Below are positions 55,543-64,000 of a stretch of DNA of 64,000 bases, one piece after another; the stretch's first letter is position 1; every line of letters begins with the position of its first letter. Below the pieces are notes generated by a model. The model saw only the letters and a list, made by a program, of their open reading frames with translations. It did not search any database and was not told the DNA's origin. The position numbers were made by a program, and so were the translations under genes. The stretch is from Nitrosococcus watsonii C-113 (lineage in GTDB: Bacteria > Pseudomonadota > Gammaproteobacteria > Nitrosococcales > Nitrosococcaceae). The stretch covers positions 2,634,001 through 2,698,000 of the forward strand of contig NC_014315.1 of NCBI RefSeq assembly GCF_000143085.1, read 5' to 3'.

Positions 55543-56646
55543 ATGGTCCAAATGACGAAACGGGTTTCAACATTCCTCTTGTTCTTGGTATTGCTCAGCC
55601 TTAGCGCCTGCCGCTCCGAATCCCCAAATACCACTATCGAAGGCCCCTCAACCCCAATCATTCACTGGCGAATGGTGACGACCTGGCCGCCTGGCTTCCC
55701 CGTTCTCCAGGAAGGAGCGGAACGCTTTGCCCACGATATCAAAGCCATGAGCGGAGGACGGCTTAACATCAAAGTCTTTGCGGGCGGGGAATTAATTCCA
55801 CCACTGCAAACCTTCGAAGCAGTTTCCCAGGGAGCGGTACACATGGGCCATGGCTCGGCCTATTACTGGGCCGGCCGGATTCCCGCCGCGCAATTTTTCT
55901 CCACCGTCCCCTTTGGTATGACGGTCAAGGGCATGAATACCTGGCTTTATGAGGGTGGCGGACTGAAGCTATGGCGAGAAATTTACGCTCCCTATCATGT
56001 GATTCCCTTTCCACTCGGCAACACTGGGGTCCAAATGGGCGGATGGTTTAATAAGAAAATTGAATCTACTAAAGATCTGGAAGGTCTCAAAATGCGTATT
56101 CCCGGTCTCGGTGGCAAGGTTTTCGCCAAGGCTGGCGGTAATCCGGTGCTTCTAGCAGGGGCGGAGGTCTATACCGCTTTGGAGCGTAATACTATCGATG
56201 CCACCGAATGGATCGCCCCCTTCCATGATTTACGCTTGGGCTTGAACCGGGCCGCCCAGTATTACTATTATCCCGGCTGGCATGAACCAGGCGCGGTGCT
56301 GGAATTGACTGTCAATAAAAAAGCCTGGGAATCTCTGCCTGAAGATCTCCAAGCTATTATTTCCACAGCTGCCCAAGCTGAAAACTTGCGAATGAGCTCG
56401 AAAATGGAAGCAAGAAATGCACAAGCACTGAGTGAACTGCAAGCGCAGACGCACACCAAAATTCTAGCTTTCCCCCACGATGTGCTCACCAAGCTACGTC
56501 AGCTTACCCAGCAAATGCTAGCAGAACATGCGGCTAACGATCCCCAATTTAAGCAAGTCTATGAAGCCTACAGCGCTTTTAGGAAAAAATTTGATGCCTG
56601 GGATGCTATTTCAGAGCGCGCCTATCAACGTGCATTAGAGAAATAA
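55543..56646 (+). CDS. TRAP transporter solute-binding protein, DctP family
   Basis: ATG 55543 lies 8 nt after GAAGG; the TTG at 55528 is rejected. About 367 residues, beginning with a lipoprotein-type signal (STFLLFLVLLSLSACRSE, lipobox LSAC). The DctP-fold motifs are WRMVTTWPPGFPVLQEGAER, VKVFAGG-type GRLNIKVFAGGELIPPLQTF, KDLEGLKMRIPGLGGKVFAK and NTIDATEWIAPFHDLRLGLN. These fit the TakP/mannitol-type subgroup binding 2-oxoacids or similar acids. No DctQ or DctM gene is adjacent, so the membrane subunits must lie elsewhere. Confidence 0.92.
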   Translation: MVQMTKRVSTFLLFLVLLSLSACRSESPNTTIEGPSTPIIHWRMVTTWPPGFPVLQEGAERFAHDIKAMSGGRLNIKVFAGGELIPPLQTFEAVSQGAVHMGHGSAYYWAGRIPAAQFFSTVPFGMTVKGMNTWLYEGGGLKLWREIYAPYHVIPFPLGNTGVQMGGWFNKKIESTKDLEGLKMRIPGLGGKVFAKAGGNPVLLAGAEVYTALERNTIDATEWIAPFHDLRLGLNRAAQYYYYPGWHEPGAVLELTVNKKAWESLPEDLQAIISTAAQAENLRMSSKMEARNAQALSELQAQTHTKILAFPHDVLTKLRQLTQQMLAEHAANDPQFKQVYEAYSAFRKKFDAWDAISERAYQRALEK

Positions 56647-56690
56647 CACTTTTTCGAAGCAACACTTGGCAAGCTGCTGAATATTATTCT

Positions 56691-57305
56691 TTAATAATGG
56701 TGCCAACCGCCCCTTCGCCAATAGAACCGGTAAGGGTAATTATAATACCAGCGGCGATAAAATAGCGGCTGCCAGCGGTTACGCCATTTGAAATAGGCAT
56801 CTTCTGCCTGCCGGGCTTCTCTTGCCTCCACCAAAATCGTTTGCGCTTCTTCATTACCACGGCCCGCCGCAATAGACAGCCATTTTTCAGCCTCACGGGG
56901 GTCCGAGCCTAGCTCTTCAAGACCTGTTAAGTAGAGCTGTCCCAAGGCTACTTGAGCGTCGAGATTACCCCTTTCCGCCGCACTGCGCATCCATTTGAGC
57001 GCACGGTAGCTATCTTGCGGCACCCCATCACCACGGAAAAACCGCAGCCCTAGATCGTACGCAGCCTGGGGATCCCGTTGCGCAAGTATTTCCAGGGCTG
57101 CAATACGCCCCTCTGGGTCTTCATCGGGTACCGCGGCAGAGGAATCGTAGGTAGCGGAATCACTAGGACGATAGGAACAACCTTTAGAATCACAAACACG
57201 TATCATTGCCGCAGGGGGGGCTTGAGTACAGGCTATTAGCATTGCACACAACATTAGTCCACATAAAAGCCCTATGCCTAGCTTCTGAATGCTTATTCTT
57301 TTCAT
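56691..57305 (-). CDS. Sel1-repeat lipoprotein
   Basis: 204 residues from ATG 57305; the in-frame region back to 57386 is atypical. A lipoprotein signal (IGLLCGLMLCAMLIACTQAP) is followed by Sel1-like repeats: DPQAAYDLGLRFFRGDGVPQ, YRALKWMRSAAERGNLDAQV and ALGQLYLTGLEELGSDPREA, EAEKWLSIAAGRGNEEAQT. The tail is rich in W, Y and R (RRWYYNYPYRFYWRRGGWHH). Sel1 proteins mediate protein contacts; the specific role is unknown. Its promoter region faces the CsgG-like gene. Confidence 0.87.
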   Translation of the reverse strand: MKRISIQKLGIGLLCGLMLCAMLIACTQAPPAAMIRVCDSKGCSYRPSDSATYDSSAAVPDEDPEGRIAALEILAQRDPQAAYDLGLRFFRGDGVPQDSYRALKWMRSAAERGNLDAQVALGQLYLTGLEELGSDPREAEKWLSIAAGRGNEEAQTILVEAREARQAEDAYFKWRNRWQPLFYRRWYYNYPYRFYWRRGGWHHY

Positions 57306-57421
57306 TGCTGGTACAGCTAAATTCCACGTAGATAAAAAATGATACATCATGATAAGGTTATGCTCGCTTATAGTAGTGTTTTTCAATAATTAGCGAAATT
57401 TAAGTAGAGAATAAAAATATT

Positions 57422-58228
57422 ATGTTGAATTTCCTCAGATTACAGAAACTACTTTTCATAGGTTGTAGTTTTCTCTTTGCGGGCTGTGTAACCACCGGAG
57501 ACCAGCACACAGCAGTATCCGGAGCCGCAGGGGGAGGCGCCAGCGTAGATGCCAACACCTCGTTAGAACGATGCGAGCAACCCTTAGGAACACTGGCGGT
57601 AGACGATGGCCGGGCGGCAGATTGGTATGGTCGCTTTGGCAGTACCACCCACGTCACCTCCATTGAGCCATTACTCCGGCTTGCAGTACAACAGTCGAAC
57701 TGTTTTGTCATTACCACTATAGGCAACCTGCGCACCGACAGCCGCCTAACCCGAGTCACCGATTTACAGCGTAATTCCGGGGAATATCGTGCTGGCTCAA
57801 AACAACACAAAGGACAACGGGTAGCCGCCGATTATTATCTGGAGCCACAAATTATTATTGATGATTCATCCCTGGGCCAAGTGGGTGGGGCACTCGGCGG
57901 ATTAGTTAACAGCACGGTGGGATTACTCGCCGGCGCGCTTGAAACAAAAGCATCGGTCGTAACCCTTTCCTTGTATGATATCCGCTCGGCAGTACAAATT
58001 TCAGCCTCCGAGGGGAGTTCGACCGCTACCAATTATGGCGCGGCCTTGGGTGCATTTGGAGGAAGCGCGGCAGGTGGCCTAGGTGGCTTTTCAAAAACAC
58101 CGGAAGGCAAAGCAACTGTCGCTGCTTTTATGGATGCCTACAACGGCATGGTACAAGCCCTAAGAAACTACGAAGCACAAGACGTGAAAGGAGGTTTAGG
58201 CCGTGGCGGCACGCTGCAGGTTAAGTAA
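57422..58228 (+). CDS. CsgG/HfaB-like outer-membrane lipoprotein
   Basis: 268 residues. A lipoprotein signal (KLLFIGCSFLFAGCVTTG, lipobox FAGC) is followed by a CsgG-like fold: PLGTLAVDDGRAADWYGRFG, IEPLLRLAVQQSNCFVITTI, ADYYLEPQIIIDDSSLGQVG and a glycine-rich hairpin region, then ASVVTLSLYDIRSAVQISAS. CsgG proteins form secretion pores for curli; many distant members are lipoproteins of unknown role, and no curli genes are nearby. It is divergent from the Sel1 gene. Confidence 0.82.
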   Translation: MLNFLRLQKLLFIGCSFLFAGCVTTGDQHTAVSGAAGGGASVDANTSLERCEQPLGTLAVDDGRAADWYGRFGSTTHVTSIEPLLRLAVQQSNCFVITTIGNLRTDSRLTRVTDLQRNSGEYRAGSKQHKGQRVAADYYLEPQIIIDDSSLGQVGGALGGLVNSTVGLLAGALETKASVVTLSLYDIRSAVQISASEGSSTATNYGAALGAFGGSAAGGLGGFSKTPEGKATVAAFMDAYNGMVQALRNYEAQDVKGGLGRGGTLQVK

Positions 58229-58404
58229 CTCAAACAACAATGTTTATTAATTACGCTATTGTATCTTTAAGTTACTAAAAATCTGTGGGATTTTATTCTA
58301 AAATATAGCCAGGATAGGTGACTCAATATTTAATAAGCCGGGTCTGGAGCAAGATTCAGAGAAGCGGTTTGCAAGAGCCGGGAGCACAGTAGCAGAGCAG
58401 CCGG

Positions 58405-59301
58405 ATGCCCATTACCCCCGCTTCTAAGCAACAGCCTTCGCGAAACGAGAGGCGCGTCTTTTGGGCTGCGCTAGTCACCGGCGTTTTTACAATTATAGAG
58501 ACCATCGGTGGAATACTCTCCGGCTCTCTCGCTTTGCTAGCCGATGCGGGGCATATGCTGGCGGATACCGCCGCCCTAACGCTAGCCTGGCTCGCTTTTC
58601 GAGTGAGCCGTAAACCCGCCGATGCTCGCCGTTCCTATGGCTATCAGCGATTTCAGGTGCTTGCGGCTTTAATCAATGGACTAGCCCTGTTTTTCATCGT
58701 CATCTGGATCTTCCTTGAAGCTATTGCCCGGTTCCTGGAACCCGTTGAGATACTAGCTGGTGTCATGCTAGCAGTCGCGGTAGCAGGTTTAGTTATTAAT
58801 CTCCTAACCTTCGCTATTCTTTATGGCGCCGATCACCACAATCTTAATCTCCGCGGCGCCCTATTACACGTATGGGGAGATTTACTGGGCTCGGTAGCTG
58901 CCCTAACCGCCGCCGCCGTGATTCTCGTAAGCGGCTGGACCTTTATCGATCCCTTGTTGTCATTATTTGTCGCCCTACTCATTCTCCGCAGCGCCTGGAT
59001 ACTGATGAAGAAATCAGCCCATATCCTGCTAGAGGGTAGTCCAGAATGGTTAAATGTAGAGGAGTTACGCACCCAACTAATAGAGACCGTTCCTGATGTA
59101 GAAGATATCCACCATGTCCACGTTTGGTTACTCACCTCTGAGAATCCGCTCCTCACACTCCATGCAAACATCTGTCAAGGCGGCAACTACGATCAAACTT
59201 TGATGGCTATCAAGGAATGTCTTCACCAACAATTTGGGATCGAACACTCCACCATCCAAATCGAAACTCATCGCTGCGCGGACAAAACGCCTAGCCCATG
59301 A
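58405..59301 (+). CDS. Cation diffusion facilitator (zinc/cadmium exporter)
   Basis: 298 residues with six membrane helices. The metal sites are HxxxD in helix 2 (LLADAGHMLADTAALTLAWL) and HxxxD in helix 5 (ALLHVWGDLLGSVAALTAAA), the ZitB/CzcD pattern. The cytoplasmic C-terminal domain has VPDVEDIHHVHVWLLTSENP and HSTIQIETHRC. It exchanges zinc or cadmium for protons. It stands alone. Confidence 0.96.
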   Translation: MPITPASKQQPSRNERRVFWAALVTGVFTIIETIGGILSGSLALLADAGHMLADTAALTLAWLAFRVSRKPADARRSYGYQRFQVLAALINGLALFFIVIWIFLEAIARFLEPVEILAGVMLAVAVAGLVINLLTFAILYGADHHNLNLRGALLHVWGDLLGSVAALTAAAVILVSGWTFIDPLLSLFVALLILRSAWILMKKSAHILLEGSPEWLNVEELRTQLIETVPDVEDIHHVHVWLLTSENPLLTLHANICQGGNYDQTLMAIKECLHQQFGIEHSTIQIETHRCADKTPSP

Positions 59302-59400
59302 TCGCCTGCCGCCCGATTGGGTGAGGGTTTACGCCGGATTTTGCTCAACAAAATAGTCTATATTTTAATGAGGAAAGTATCCTGAAATATCAATAATACA

Positions 59401-60087
59401 GTGCGGTTCAAACGCTTTTCTAAAAATCCGGTTGGCAAGGACTACGTGGTTGGCGATATACACGGTACCTATAGCTTACTGGCGCAAGCGCTAAAACGCG
59501 TGAACTTTGACCCCAACCAGGATCGGTTATTCGCCGTTGGCGATCTGGTAGACCGGGGCCCCGAATCCCCTGACGCCCTCACTTGGCTTGAATACCCCTG
59601 GTTCCATTCCTGCCGAGGCAACCATGACGAGTTTGTTATTAACGCCCAAAACCCTGACTTTGATGGGGCCTGGTGGATGCTGGTTAACGGCGGAGAATGG
59701 TGGTTGGACCTAGATCCAACGACCCGACATCTTTTTTCGGAACGTTTCCAGCAGCTTCCTCTCGCCATGGAGGTTGAAATAGACCAGGGCAAGGTTGGAA
59801 TCGTTCATGCTGACGTTCCTTCCCAGCTCAATTGGGCGCAGTTCACGGCCGCCATTGAGCGGGGCAGTCCCGCTATCCAGCAATATGCCCTTTGGAGCCG
59901 CAATCGCGCTACCGGCAAGTGTACTGTCCCGGTTGAGGGTATTGAGCGAGTCTACTGTGGACATACCGTCATCAAAAGCGGCACTATTAAAATAGTAGGC
60001 AATGTGTACTTCATCGATACCGGCGCTGCCTATGCCTTTCCCAGTGCTAGACTGACCCTCCTCCCTTTAACTGACCAGCAAAGCTAA
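59401..60087 (+). CDS. Serine/threonine-type metallophosphatase (PrpA/PrpB-like)
   Basis: 228 residues from GTG 59401. Phosphoesterase motifs are present in order: VVGDIHGTYSLL (DxH), LFAVGDLVDRGPESPDAL (GDxxDRG), FHSCRGNHDEFVINA (GNHD), GIVHADVPSQLNW (metal His) and VYCGHTVIKSG (GHT). It is a two-metal protein phosphatase or bis(5'-nucleosyl)-tetraphosphatase-like enzyme; length and pattern favour the PrpA/PrpB/lambda-phosphatase group. Confidence 0.92.
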   Translation: MRFKRFSKNPVGKDYVVGDIHGTYSLLAQALKRVNFDPNQDRLFAVGDLVDRGPESPDALTWLEYPWFHSCRGNHDEFVINAQNPDFDGAWWMLVNGGEWWLDLDPTTRHLFSERFQQLPLAMEVEIDQGKVGIVHADVPSQLNWAQFTAAIERGSPAIQQYALWSRNRATGKCTVPVEGIERVYCGHTVIKSGTIKIVGNVYFIDTGAAYAFPSARLTLLPLTDQQS

Positions 60088-60128
60088 GTTGCTTTTATAT
60101 AAAGGGCAGCAAACTTCGTAAGATTAGT

Positions 60129-60986
60129 TTAATCATGGGTTTCATCCCCCGTGGCCACAGGCCGGGTTCCATCGGTGATCCACTGGCTCCAGGACCCAGG
60201 ATATAACCGTGCCCCCTGAAACCCCGCAATTTCCATGGCAAGTAAATTATGGCAGGCAGTGACGCCGGAGCCACACATGCACACCACTTGCTCTGACGGT
60301 ACCTCCCCCATCTGCTTTCGAAAAGCGCCTGCCAGCTCTTGGGAAGGCAAAAATCTTCCCTGCTCATCCAAATTTTGCTGGAAAGGGTGGTTTTTTGCCC
60401 CCGGGATATGGCCAGCAACCCTATCGACGGGCTCAAACTCACCCCGAAAACGTTCTGGCGCCCGTCCATCCAAGAGAAGATATCCAAGCAACGAGGCATG
60501 CTCTACATCTTCCACGGTGATCGTCATGGAGGGTTGGACCTGACCCTCAAAACGAGCCGGCGCTGGTTCAGGCACTATACTATTCAGTGGATACCCTTCC
60601 TCCCGCCAGCGGTGTTCTCCCCCATCTAAAACAGCTACGGCTTTGTGACCCAACCAACGCAGCAACCACCATAAACGTGCCGCAAAGGCACCCGCAGCGT
60701 CATCGTAAACAACAACCTGAGTCGTCGAATCCACACCCCAACCGCCCAATTTATCCGCCAACCGCTCTGGCTTGGGGAGAGGATGACGCCCGCTGCCGGG
60801 AGTCACTGGATCTGACAAATCCTCCTCTAGGTGGACATAACATGCCCCCGGAATGTGATCTCGTTGATAGGCGTACCAACCGGCTGATGAATCCATGAGA
60901 TTAAAACGGCAATCAAAAATAACCCAGTTAGGCTTGCCGAGAACTTGAGCCAGCTCAGCAGGACTAATCATCGTAGAATAAGACAT
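60129..60986 (-). CDS. sseA: 3-mercaptopyruvate sulfurtransferase-type rhodanese
   Basis: 285 residues with two rhodanese domains. The N-terminal one (VIFDCRFNLMDSSAGWYAYQ, IPGACYVHLEEDLSD) is inactive by family rule. The C-terminal one carries the catalytic cysteine in VVCMCGSGVTACHNLLAMEI. The CGSGVTA loop is the mercaptopyruvate sulfurtransferase (SseA) type rather than the thiosulfate (CRxGx[R/T]) type. The gene converges on the phosphatase gene, with 42 bp between. Confidence 0.94.
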   Translation of the reverse strand: MSYSTMISPAELAQVLGKPNWVIFDCRFNLMDSSAGWYAYQRDHIPGACYVHLEEDLSDPVTPGSGRHPLPKPERLADKLGGWGVDSTTQVVVYDDAAGAFAARLWWLLRWLGHKAVAVLDGGEHRWREEGYPLNSIVPEPAPARFEGQVQPSMTITVEDVEHASLLGYLLLDGRAPERFRGEFEPVDRVAGHIPGAKNHPFQQNLDEQGRFLPSQELAGAFRKQMGEVPSEQVVCMCGSGVTACHNLLAMEIAGFQGARLYPGSWSQWITDGTRPVATGDETHD

Positions 60987-61199
60987 CTGATTCCCAACTA
61001 TCCGCTTGTTAACAATACTAACAGGATAGAGGGTACTTACAATTTTACAAAAACCATATCCAACCCCAAGAACTTTTTAAATTTGGGGTTCTTGATAGAT
61101 CCGCCTACCCTAGACAAGCTACTTGAAAGCTTGAATAAAAAGAAGCTGACTATATACTTTGCTGAATTCTAAAATCCCCCGATACTTAAGGAGAAACAA

Positions 61200-61775
61200 A
61201 TGTTCTTGCGTCACTTTATCCTGACTGCGCTTGTCCTTTCTCTTATGCTTAACGCTGCTGCTTCAGCTCAAGAGAAAGAGCAGCCACCTATATTTGGATG
61301 GCTCGAACTGGCCAAATTTGTAAATTGGCCGGTAGTCGCCAAGGTCAAAATGGATACCGGCGCACTTAGTTCCTCACTCCATGCCACTAACCTGGAATAT
61401 TTTCAACGAGATAATACCGAATGGGTGCGCTTCACGGTAGACATTGAAAATCAGCGCGGCCAGAAAGAAAAAGTTCAGGAAATATTTGAAGAACCAGTCT
61501 ACCGTTTCGTAACGATCACTAGCTCGAACGGTGAAAGTGATCGCCGGCCCTCCGTTTTGATGAGGCTTTGTCTAGGAGGTGAAATTTACGAGGAACAATT
61601 TACTTTAAATGACCGCAGTGATTTGACTTACCCTATCCTATTAGGCCGGCGCACCATCGAGCACCTGGGGTTAATCGACGTTACGCGCACTTTCACGAGA
61701 CAGCCCCAATGTAGCAACAAAGCCCCGGTGCATACCATTGAAGACCGAGAACTCAACAAAAATATCGGAATCTAA
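61200..61775 (+). CDS. Retropepsin-like RimK-associated protease domain protein
   Basis: 191 residues with a signal peptide (ILTALVLSLMLNAAASAQ) after AAGGAGAA. The mature part is the domain often called putative ATP-dependent zinc protease: FGWLELAKFVNWPVVAKVKM, DTGALSSSLHATNLEYFQ with the aspartic DTGA motif, and ILLGRRTIEHLGLIDVTRTF. The fold is retropepsin-like, with D as catalytic residue. Homologues without a signal are paired with RimK-like ligases; this one is secreted and has no RimK neighbour. Confidence 0.9.
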   Translation: MFLRHFILTALVLSLMLNAAASAQEKEQPPIFGWLELAKFVNWPVVAKVKMDTGALSSSLHATNLEYFQRDNTEWVRFTVDIENQRGQKEKVQEIFEEPVYRFVTITSSNGESDRRPSVLMRLCLGGEIYEEQFTLNDRSDLTYPILLGRRTIEHLGLIDVTRTFTRQPQCSNKAPVHTIEDRELNKNIGI

Positions 61776-61833
61776 CAGCTCATCCAATTGCAGGTACCCT
61801 AAATTGCAAAGGCAAAGCGATTAGATAATTAAG

Positions 61834-62583
61834 ATGGGAAATACGGTACACCCTCCAATCATCACTCCCCACTGGCCCGCTCCAGCCAATGTTCGCGCCT
61901 ATACTACGACTCGCAACGGTGGAGTCAGCCTCCCTCCCTATCACTCATTTAACCTTGCTGAACACGTAGGCGATACCCCGGAAGCGGTTAAAAAAAACCG
62001 CTTTCACCTTCACCAGTTCCTTTCTTTGCCTAGCGAGCCAAGCTGGTTAAAGCAGGTCCATGGCGCAAGAATCGTCTCCGCGAGCCATGGTCCAGGACAG
62101 CAAGGCGATGCCAGTATTGCCTATGGACCCGGCCCTGTATGCGCCATACTCACCGCCGATTGTTTGCCACTGCTGCTCTGCAACCAGGAGGGAACGCGGG
62201 TGGCGGCGGTGCATGCAGGCTGGCGGGGGCTGGCTGCAGATATTATTGAGGTCACCATTAGCGCTTTGGGCACTCCTGGAGAACATTTGCTGGCCTGGCT
62301 GGGACCAGCGATTGGCCCCCAGGCTTTTGAAGTTGGCCCCGAGGTAAAACAAAGCTTTTTAGAACAGGATAATGGCCATGCCCAGGCTTTCAATGCTGGC
62401 CGTCCAGGACGCTGGTTAGCGGACATTTACCAACTTGCGCGCCTTTGTCTAACAAGACAAGGAGTCCGATCTATTTATGGCGGCGAATACTGCACCGTTG
62501 CTGATCCGGAGCGTTTCTATTCCTATCGGCGGGAGGGGAAAACAGGGCGCATGGCAACGCTCATTTGGCTAGCGGCTGCTTAG
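61834..62583 (+). CDS. pgeF: Peptidoglycan editing factor PgeF (YfiH/DUF152)
   Basis: 249 residues. The copper/zinc-type active site is visible: SWLKQVHGARIV (His), ILTADCLPLLLCNQEGTRVA (Cys) and AAVHAGWRGLAADIIEV (His), followed by AWLGPAIGPQAFEVGPEV and SIYGGEYCTVADPERFYSYR. PgeF removes wrongly incorporated amino acids from muropeptide precursors; other members act as purine nucleoside phosphorylases. Confidence 0.96.
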   Translation: MGNTVHPPIITPHWPAPANVRAYTTTRNGGVSLPPYHSFNLAEHVGDTPEAVKKNRFHLHQFLSLPSEPSWLKQVHGARIVSASHGPGQQGDASIAYGPGPVCAILTADCLPLLLCNQEGTRVAAVHAGWRGLAADIIEVTISALGTPGEHLLAWLGPAIGPQAFEVGPEVKQSFLEQDNGHAQAFNAGRPGRWLADIYQLARLCLTRQGVRSIYGGEYCTVADPERFYSYRREGKTGRMATLIWLAAA

Positions 62584-62628
62584 GCTAGTCTGGTATGATC
62601 CGCCATTCTTCCAAGCTCCGATCAAAAC

Positions 62629-63537
62629 GTGCACCGGATATTGTTTTTCACGCTCAGCAACATTGGCGATGCGGTGCTGACCACACCGGCTCTCGAAGCC
62701 TTACAGCAATGTTTTCCCGAAGCCGCTATCGATCTTGTGGCGGACCCGCGTTCGGCACAGCTATTTGCCCATTGCCCTTATCGGGGTCGCATCTTTCATA
62801 AAAAAAAGAAAGCCGGCTGGCAAGGACTGCTCAGCCTGGTGTATCAGCTACGCCGCGTTCCTTATGATCTGGTGGTTGACCTCCGCACTGATGGTCTGGC
62901 CTATCTGCTCAGGGCGCAAAAACGCCTGACCAAACGAGGAATTAAACCTGCCGGTCCCCATGCCGTAGAGCGCCACATGGCGATAGTGGCGTCTCTGCGG
63001 TCTCCCGCTGCGCCTATTCCTCCTTGCCGGGTTTGGCTGCAAGCTAAACAGGTGCAGTTTGCCAAAGCGCAGTTATCCCCCCTGCCGGGGCATCGCTGGC
63101 TTGCTTTAGGGCCAGGGGCGAATTGGCTCCCCAAAATCTGGCCCGCATCTGCCTTCACCGCACTAGTCAATACAGTCAAAAATCACTTTGATGGCGTAGT
63201 TCTTGTCGGCGGCCTCCAGGATCGGGAACGCAGCCAAGCCATCAGTGCCCATTTGCCATTGCCCTATGTTGATCTGTGTGGAAACACTGATTTACTGCAA
63301 GTGGCCGCAGTACTCCAGCAAGCCAGTATCTTTGTAGGAAACGACTCGGGGCTTGGGCATTTAGCGGCGGCAATGAATATTCCGACCCTAACTCTCTTTG
63401 GCCCCGGACAACCGGAACGTTATCATCCCTGGGGGAATCGTAACGCCTATGTATTAGCGCCCAATCGTCAGCTTGCGCAACTGCCAGCAACTACCGTTGC
63501 TCAGCGCCTCCTTCAACTTCTGGAGAAAACGCCATGA
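62629..63537 (+). CDS. Glycosyltransferase family 9 (heptosyltransferase)
   Basis: 302 residues from GTG 62629. GT-B fold of family GT9: HRILFFTLSNIGDAVLTTPA (G-D-A-V acceptor-side motif), RWLALGPGANWLPKIWPASA, SIFVGNDSGLGHLAAAMNIP and TLTLFGPGQPERYHPWGNR. These are the motifs of WaaC/WaaF-type enzymes adding heptose or similar sugars to lipopolysaccharide core. Its stop overlaps the start of the next glycosyltransferase (ATGA), so both belong to one surface-polysaccharide operon that continues past the window. Confidence 0.93.
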   Translation: MHRILFFTLSNIGDAVLTTPALEALQQCFPEAAIDLVADPRSAQLFAHCPYRGRIFHKKKKAGWQGLLSLVYQLRRVPYDLVVDLRTDGLAYLLRAQKRLTKRGIKPAGPHAVERHMAIVASLRSPAAPIPPCRVWLQAKQVQFAKAQLSPLPGHRWLALGPGANWLPKIWPASAFTALVNTVKNHFDGVVLVGGLQDRERSQAISAHLPLPYVDLCGNTDLLQVAAVLQQASIFVGNDSGLGHLAAAMNIPTLTLFGPGQPERYHPWGNRNAYVLAPNRQLAQLPATTVAQRLLQLLEKTP

Positions 63538-64000
63538 TTCGTTGCCTACATCTTATAGGAAGTAAGCAATCAGGCGGTGCGGAGCGTTTTTATTGCCGGT
63601 TAGTTAACGCTCTGCACGAAACTACCGGAACTATCCTGGCGGCTTTACCTCCCCAAAGTACACTCAGAGAGGCGCTAAACGCCCAGGTTCCCCAGAAACC
63701 AATCTCCATGAGAAATGTCTGGGACCCCTGGGCTCGTTGGCAAATTAGGCGACTTATCCGCGACTATCAGCCTGACATTATACAAACCTATATGGGCCGG
63801 GCCACACGCCTAACTCGTATTCCAGGTAATGTTGGACCCATCCATATTGCCCGCCTGGGCGACTACTATAACCTTAAAGGCTACCGCCATGCCCACGCCT
63901 GGGTTGGCAACACCCGCGGGATCTGCCAGTACTTGGTGCAGCAAGGAATGCCTGCGGCGCGGGTATTCCATATTAGTAACTTTGTCGATCTTCCCCTGCC
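63534..64000 (+). CDS. Glycosyltransferase family 4, N-terminal part (cut by window edge)
   Basis: ATG 63534 overlaps the preceding stop; the frame stays open to the window end (155 codons). It begins MIRCLHLIGSKQSGGAERFY, the GGAE motif of the acceptor-binding domain of GT4 glycosyltransferases, then RLIRDYQPDIIQTYMGRATR and HAWVGNTRGICQYLVQQGMP, with RVFHISNFVDLPLP at the edge (the xNGVD-like hinge block). It probably extends the lipopolysaccharide core or a related glycan together with the GT9 gene. Confidence 0.88.
   Translation, partial: MIRCLHLIGSKQSGGAERFYCRLVNALHETTGTILAALPPQSTLREALNAQVPQKPISMRNVWDPWARWQIRRLIRDYQPDIIQTYMGRATRLTRIPGNVGPIHIARLGDYYNLKGYRHAHAWVGNTRGICQYLVQQGMPAARVFHISNFVDLPL

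Noticed and set aside
60945-61172. 75-codon ORF before the retropepsin-like gene
   Set aside because: Overlaps the start of sseA on the other strand and has low-complexity composition; the inverted repeat AACCCCAA/TTGGGGTT near 61070 is probably a terminator-like or leader feature.

Overview
The window looks like chromosome of a marine gammaproteobacterium of the Chromatiales, most like an ammonia-oxidising Nitrosococcus. This is inferred from the gene families and gene order (guaB-guaA, xseA, a TonB2-type cluster, rubredoxin, thiE, cnoX, hemL, uvrD) and from protein style. No species marker such as 16S rRNA is present. It splits into two very different halves.

Positions 1 to about 37,200 are an accessory region: part defence island, part gene graveyard. 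Intact or near-intact genes alternate with many broken ones. The intact modules are a partial SMC-like ATPase with two small partners (1-1700), a WGR protein, a BrnT/BrnA toxin-antitoxin pair, a STAND-type ATPase whose N-terminal domain lies in a separate frame (2736-5227), a DUF262 + DUF262/DUF1524 pair (7591-11129), a FitA/FitB-like pair beside a serine resolvase with a three-subsite res (11788-13273), a DUF262 gene separated by one stop codon from its HNH domain (14311-16551), a membrane protein, a tyrosine integrase, a HigA-like antitoxin, and a 1253-residue protein with a nuclease-like N-terminus preceded by a frameshifted exonuclease. Between them lie remnants of Tn3, IS6, IS630 (two), IS256, IS5, IS110 and IS91 elements, and decayed copies of an EEP nuclease, ParB, HigB, a RES-domain toxin, a PQQ sugar dehydrogenase, an SDR/DUF1428 chimera, an aldehyde dehydrogenase and a MarC-like protein. 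Within this debris katA and an MFS transporter + cytosine deaminase pair are intact.

Positions 37,260-64,000 are ordinary, dense core chromosome: purine synthesis (guaB, guaA), xseA, a six-gene TonB2-type energy-transduction operon (DUF3450, two MotA/TolQ/ExbB proteins, ExbD, TonB, TPR), rubredoxin, thiE, cnoX, an MscS-type channel, an SMR transporter, hemL, uvrD, a TRAP solute-binding protein, Sel1 and CsgG-like lipoproteins, a CDF transporter, a metallophosphatase, a rhodanese, a retropepsin-like protein, pgeF and two glycosyltransferases.

The most interesting signal is at 3173-3225. An A AAA AAA heptamer in the correct phase, a GGAG eight bases before it and a perfect 8-bp stem four bases after it lie exactly where the short ORF 2736-3197 must shift to -1 to enter the long STAND ORF. 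That ORF has no usual start codon for its first 57 codons. This is the layout of a dnaX-type programmed -1 frameshift and predicts a fused protein of about 830 residues.
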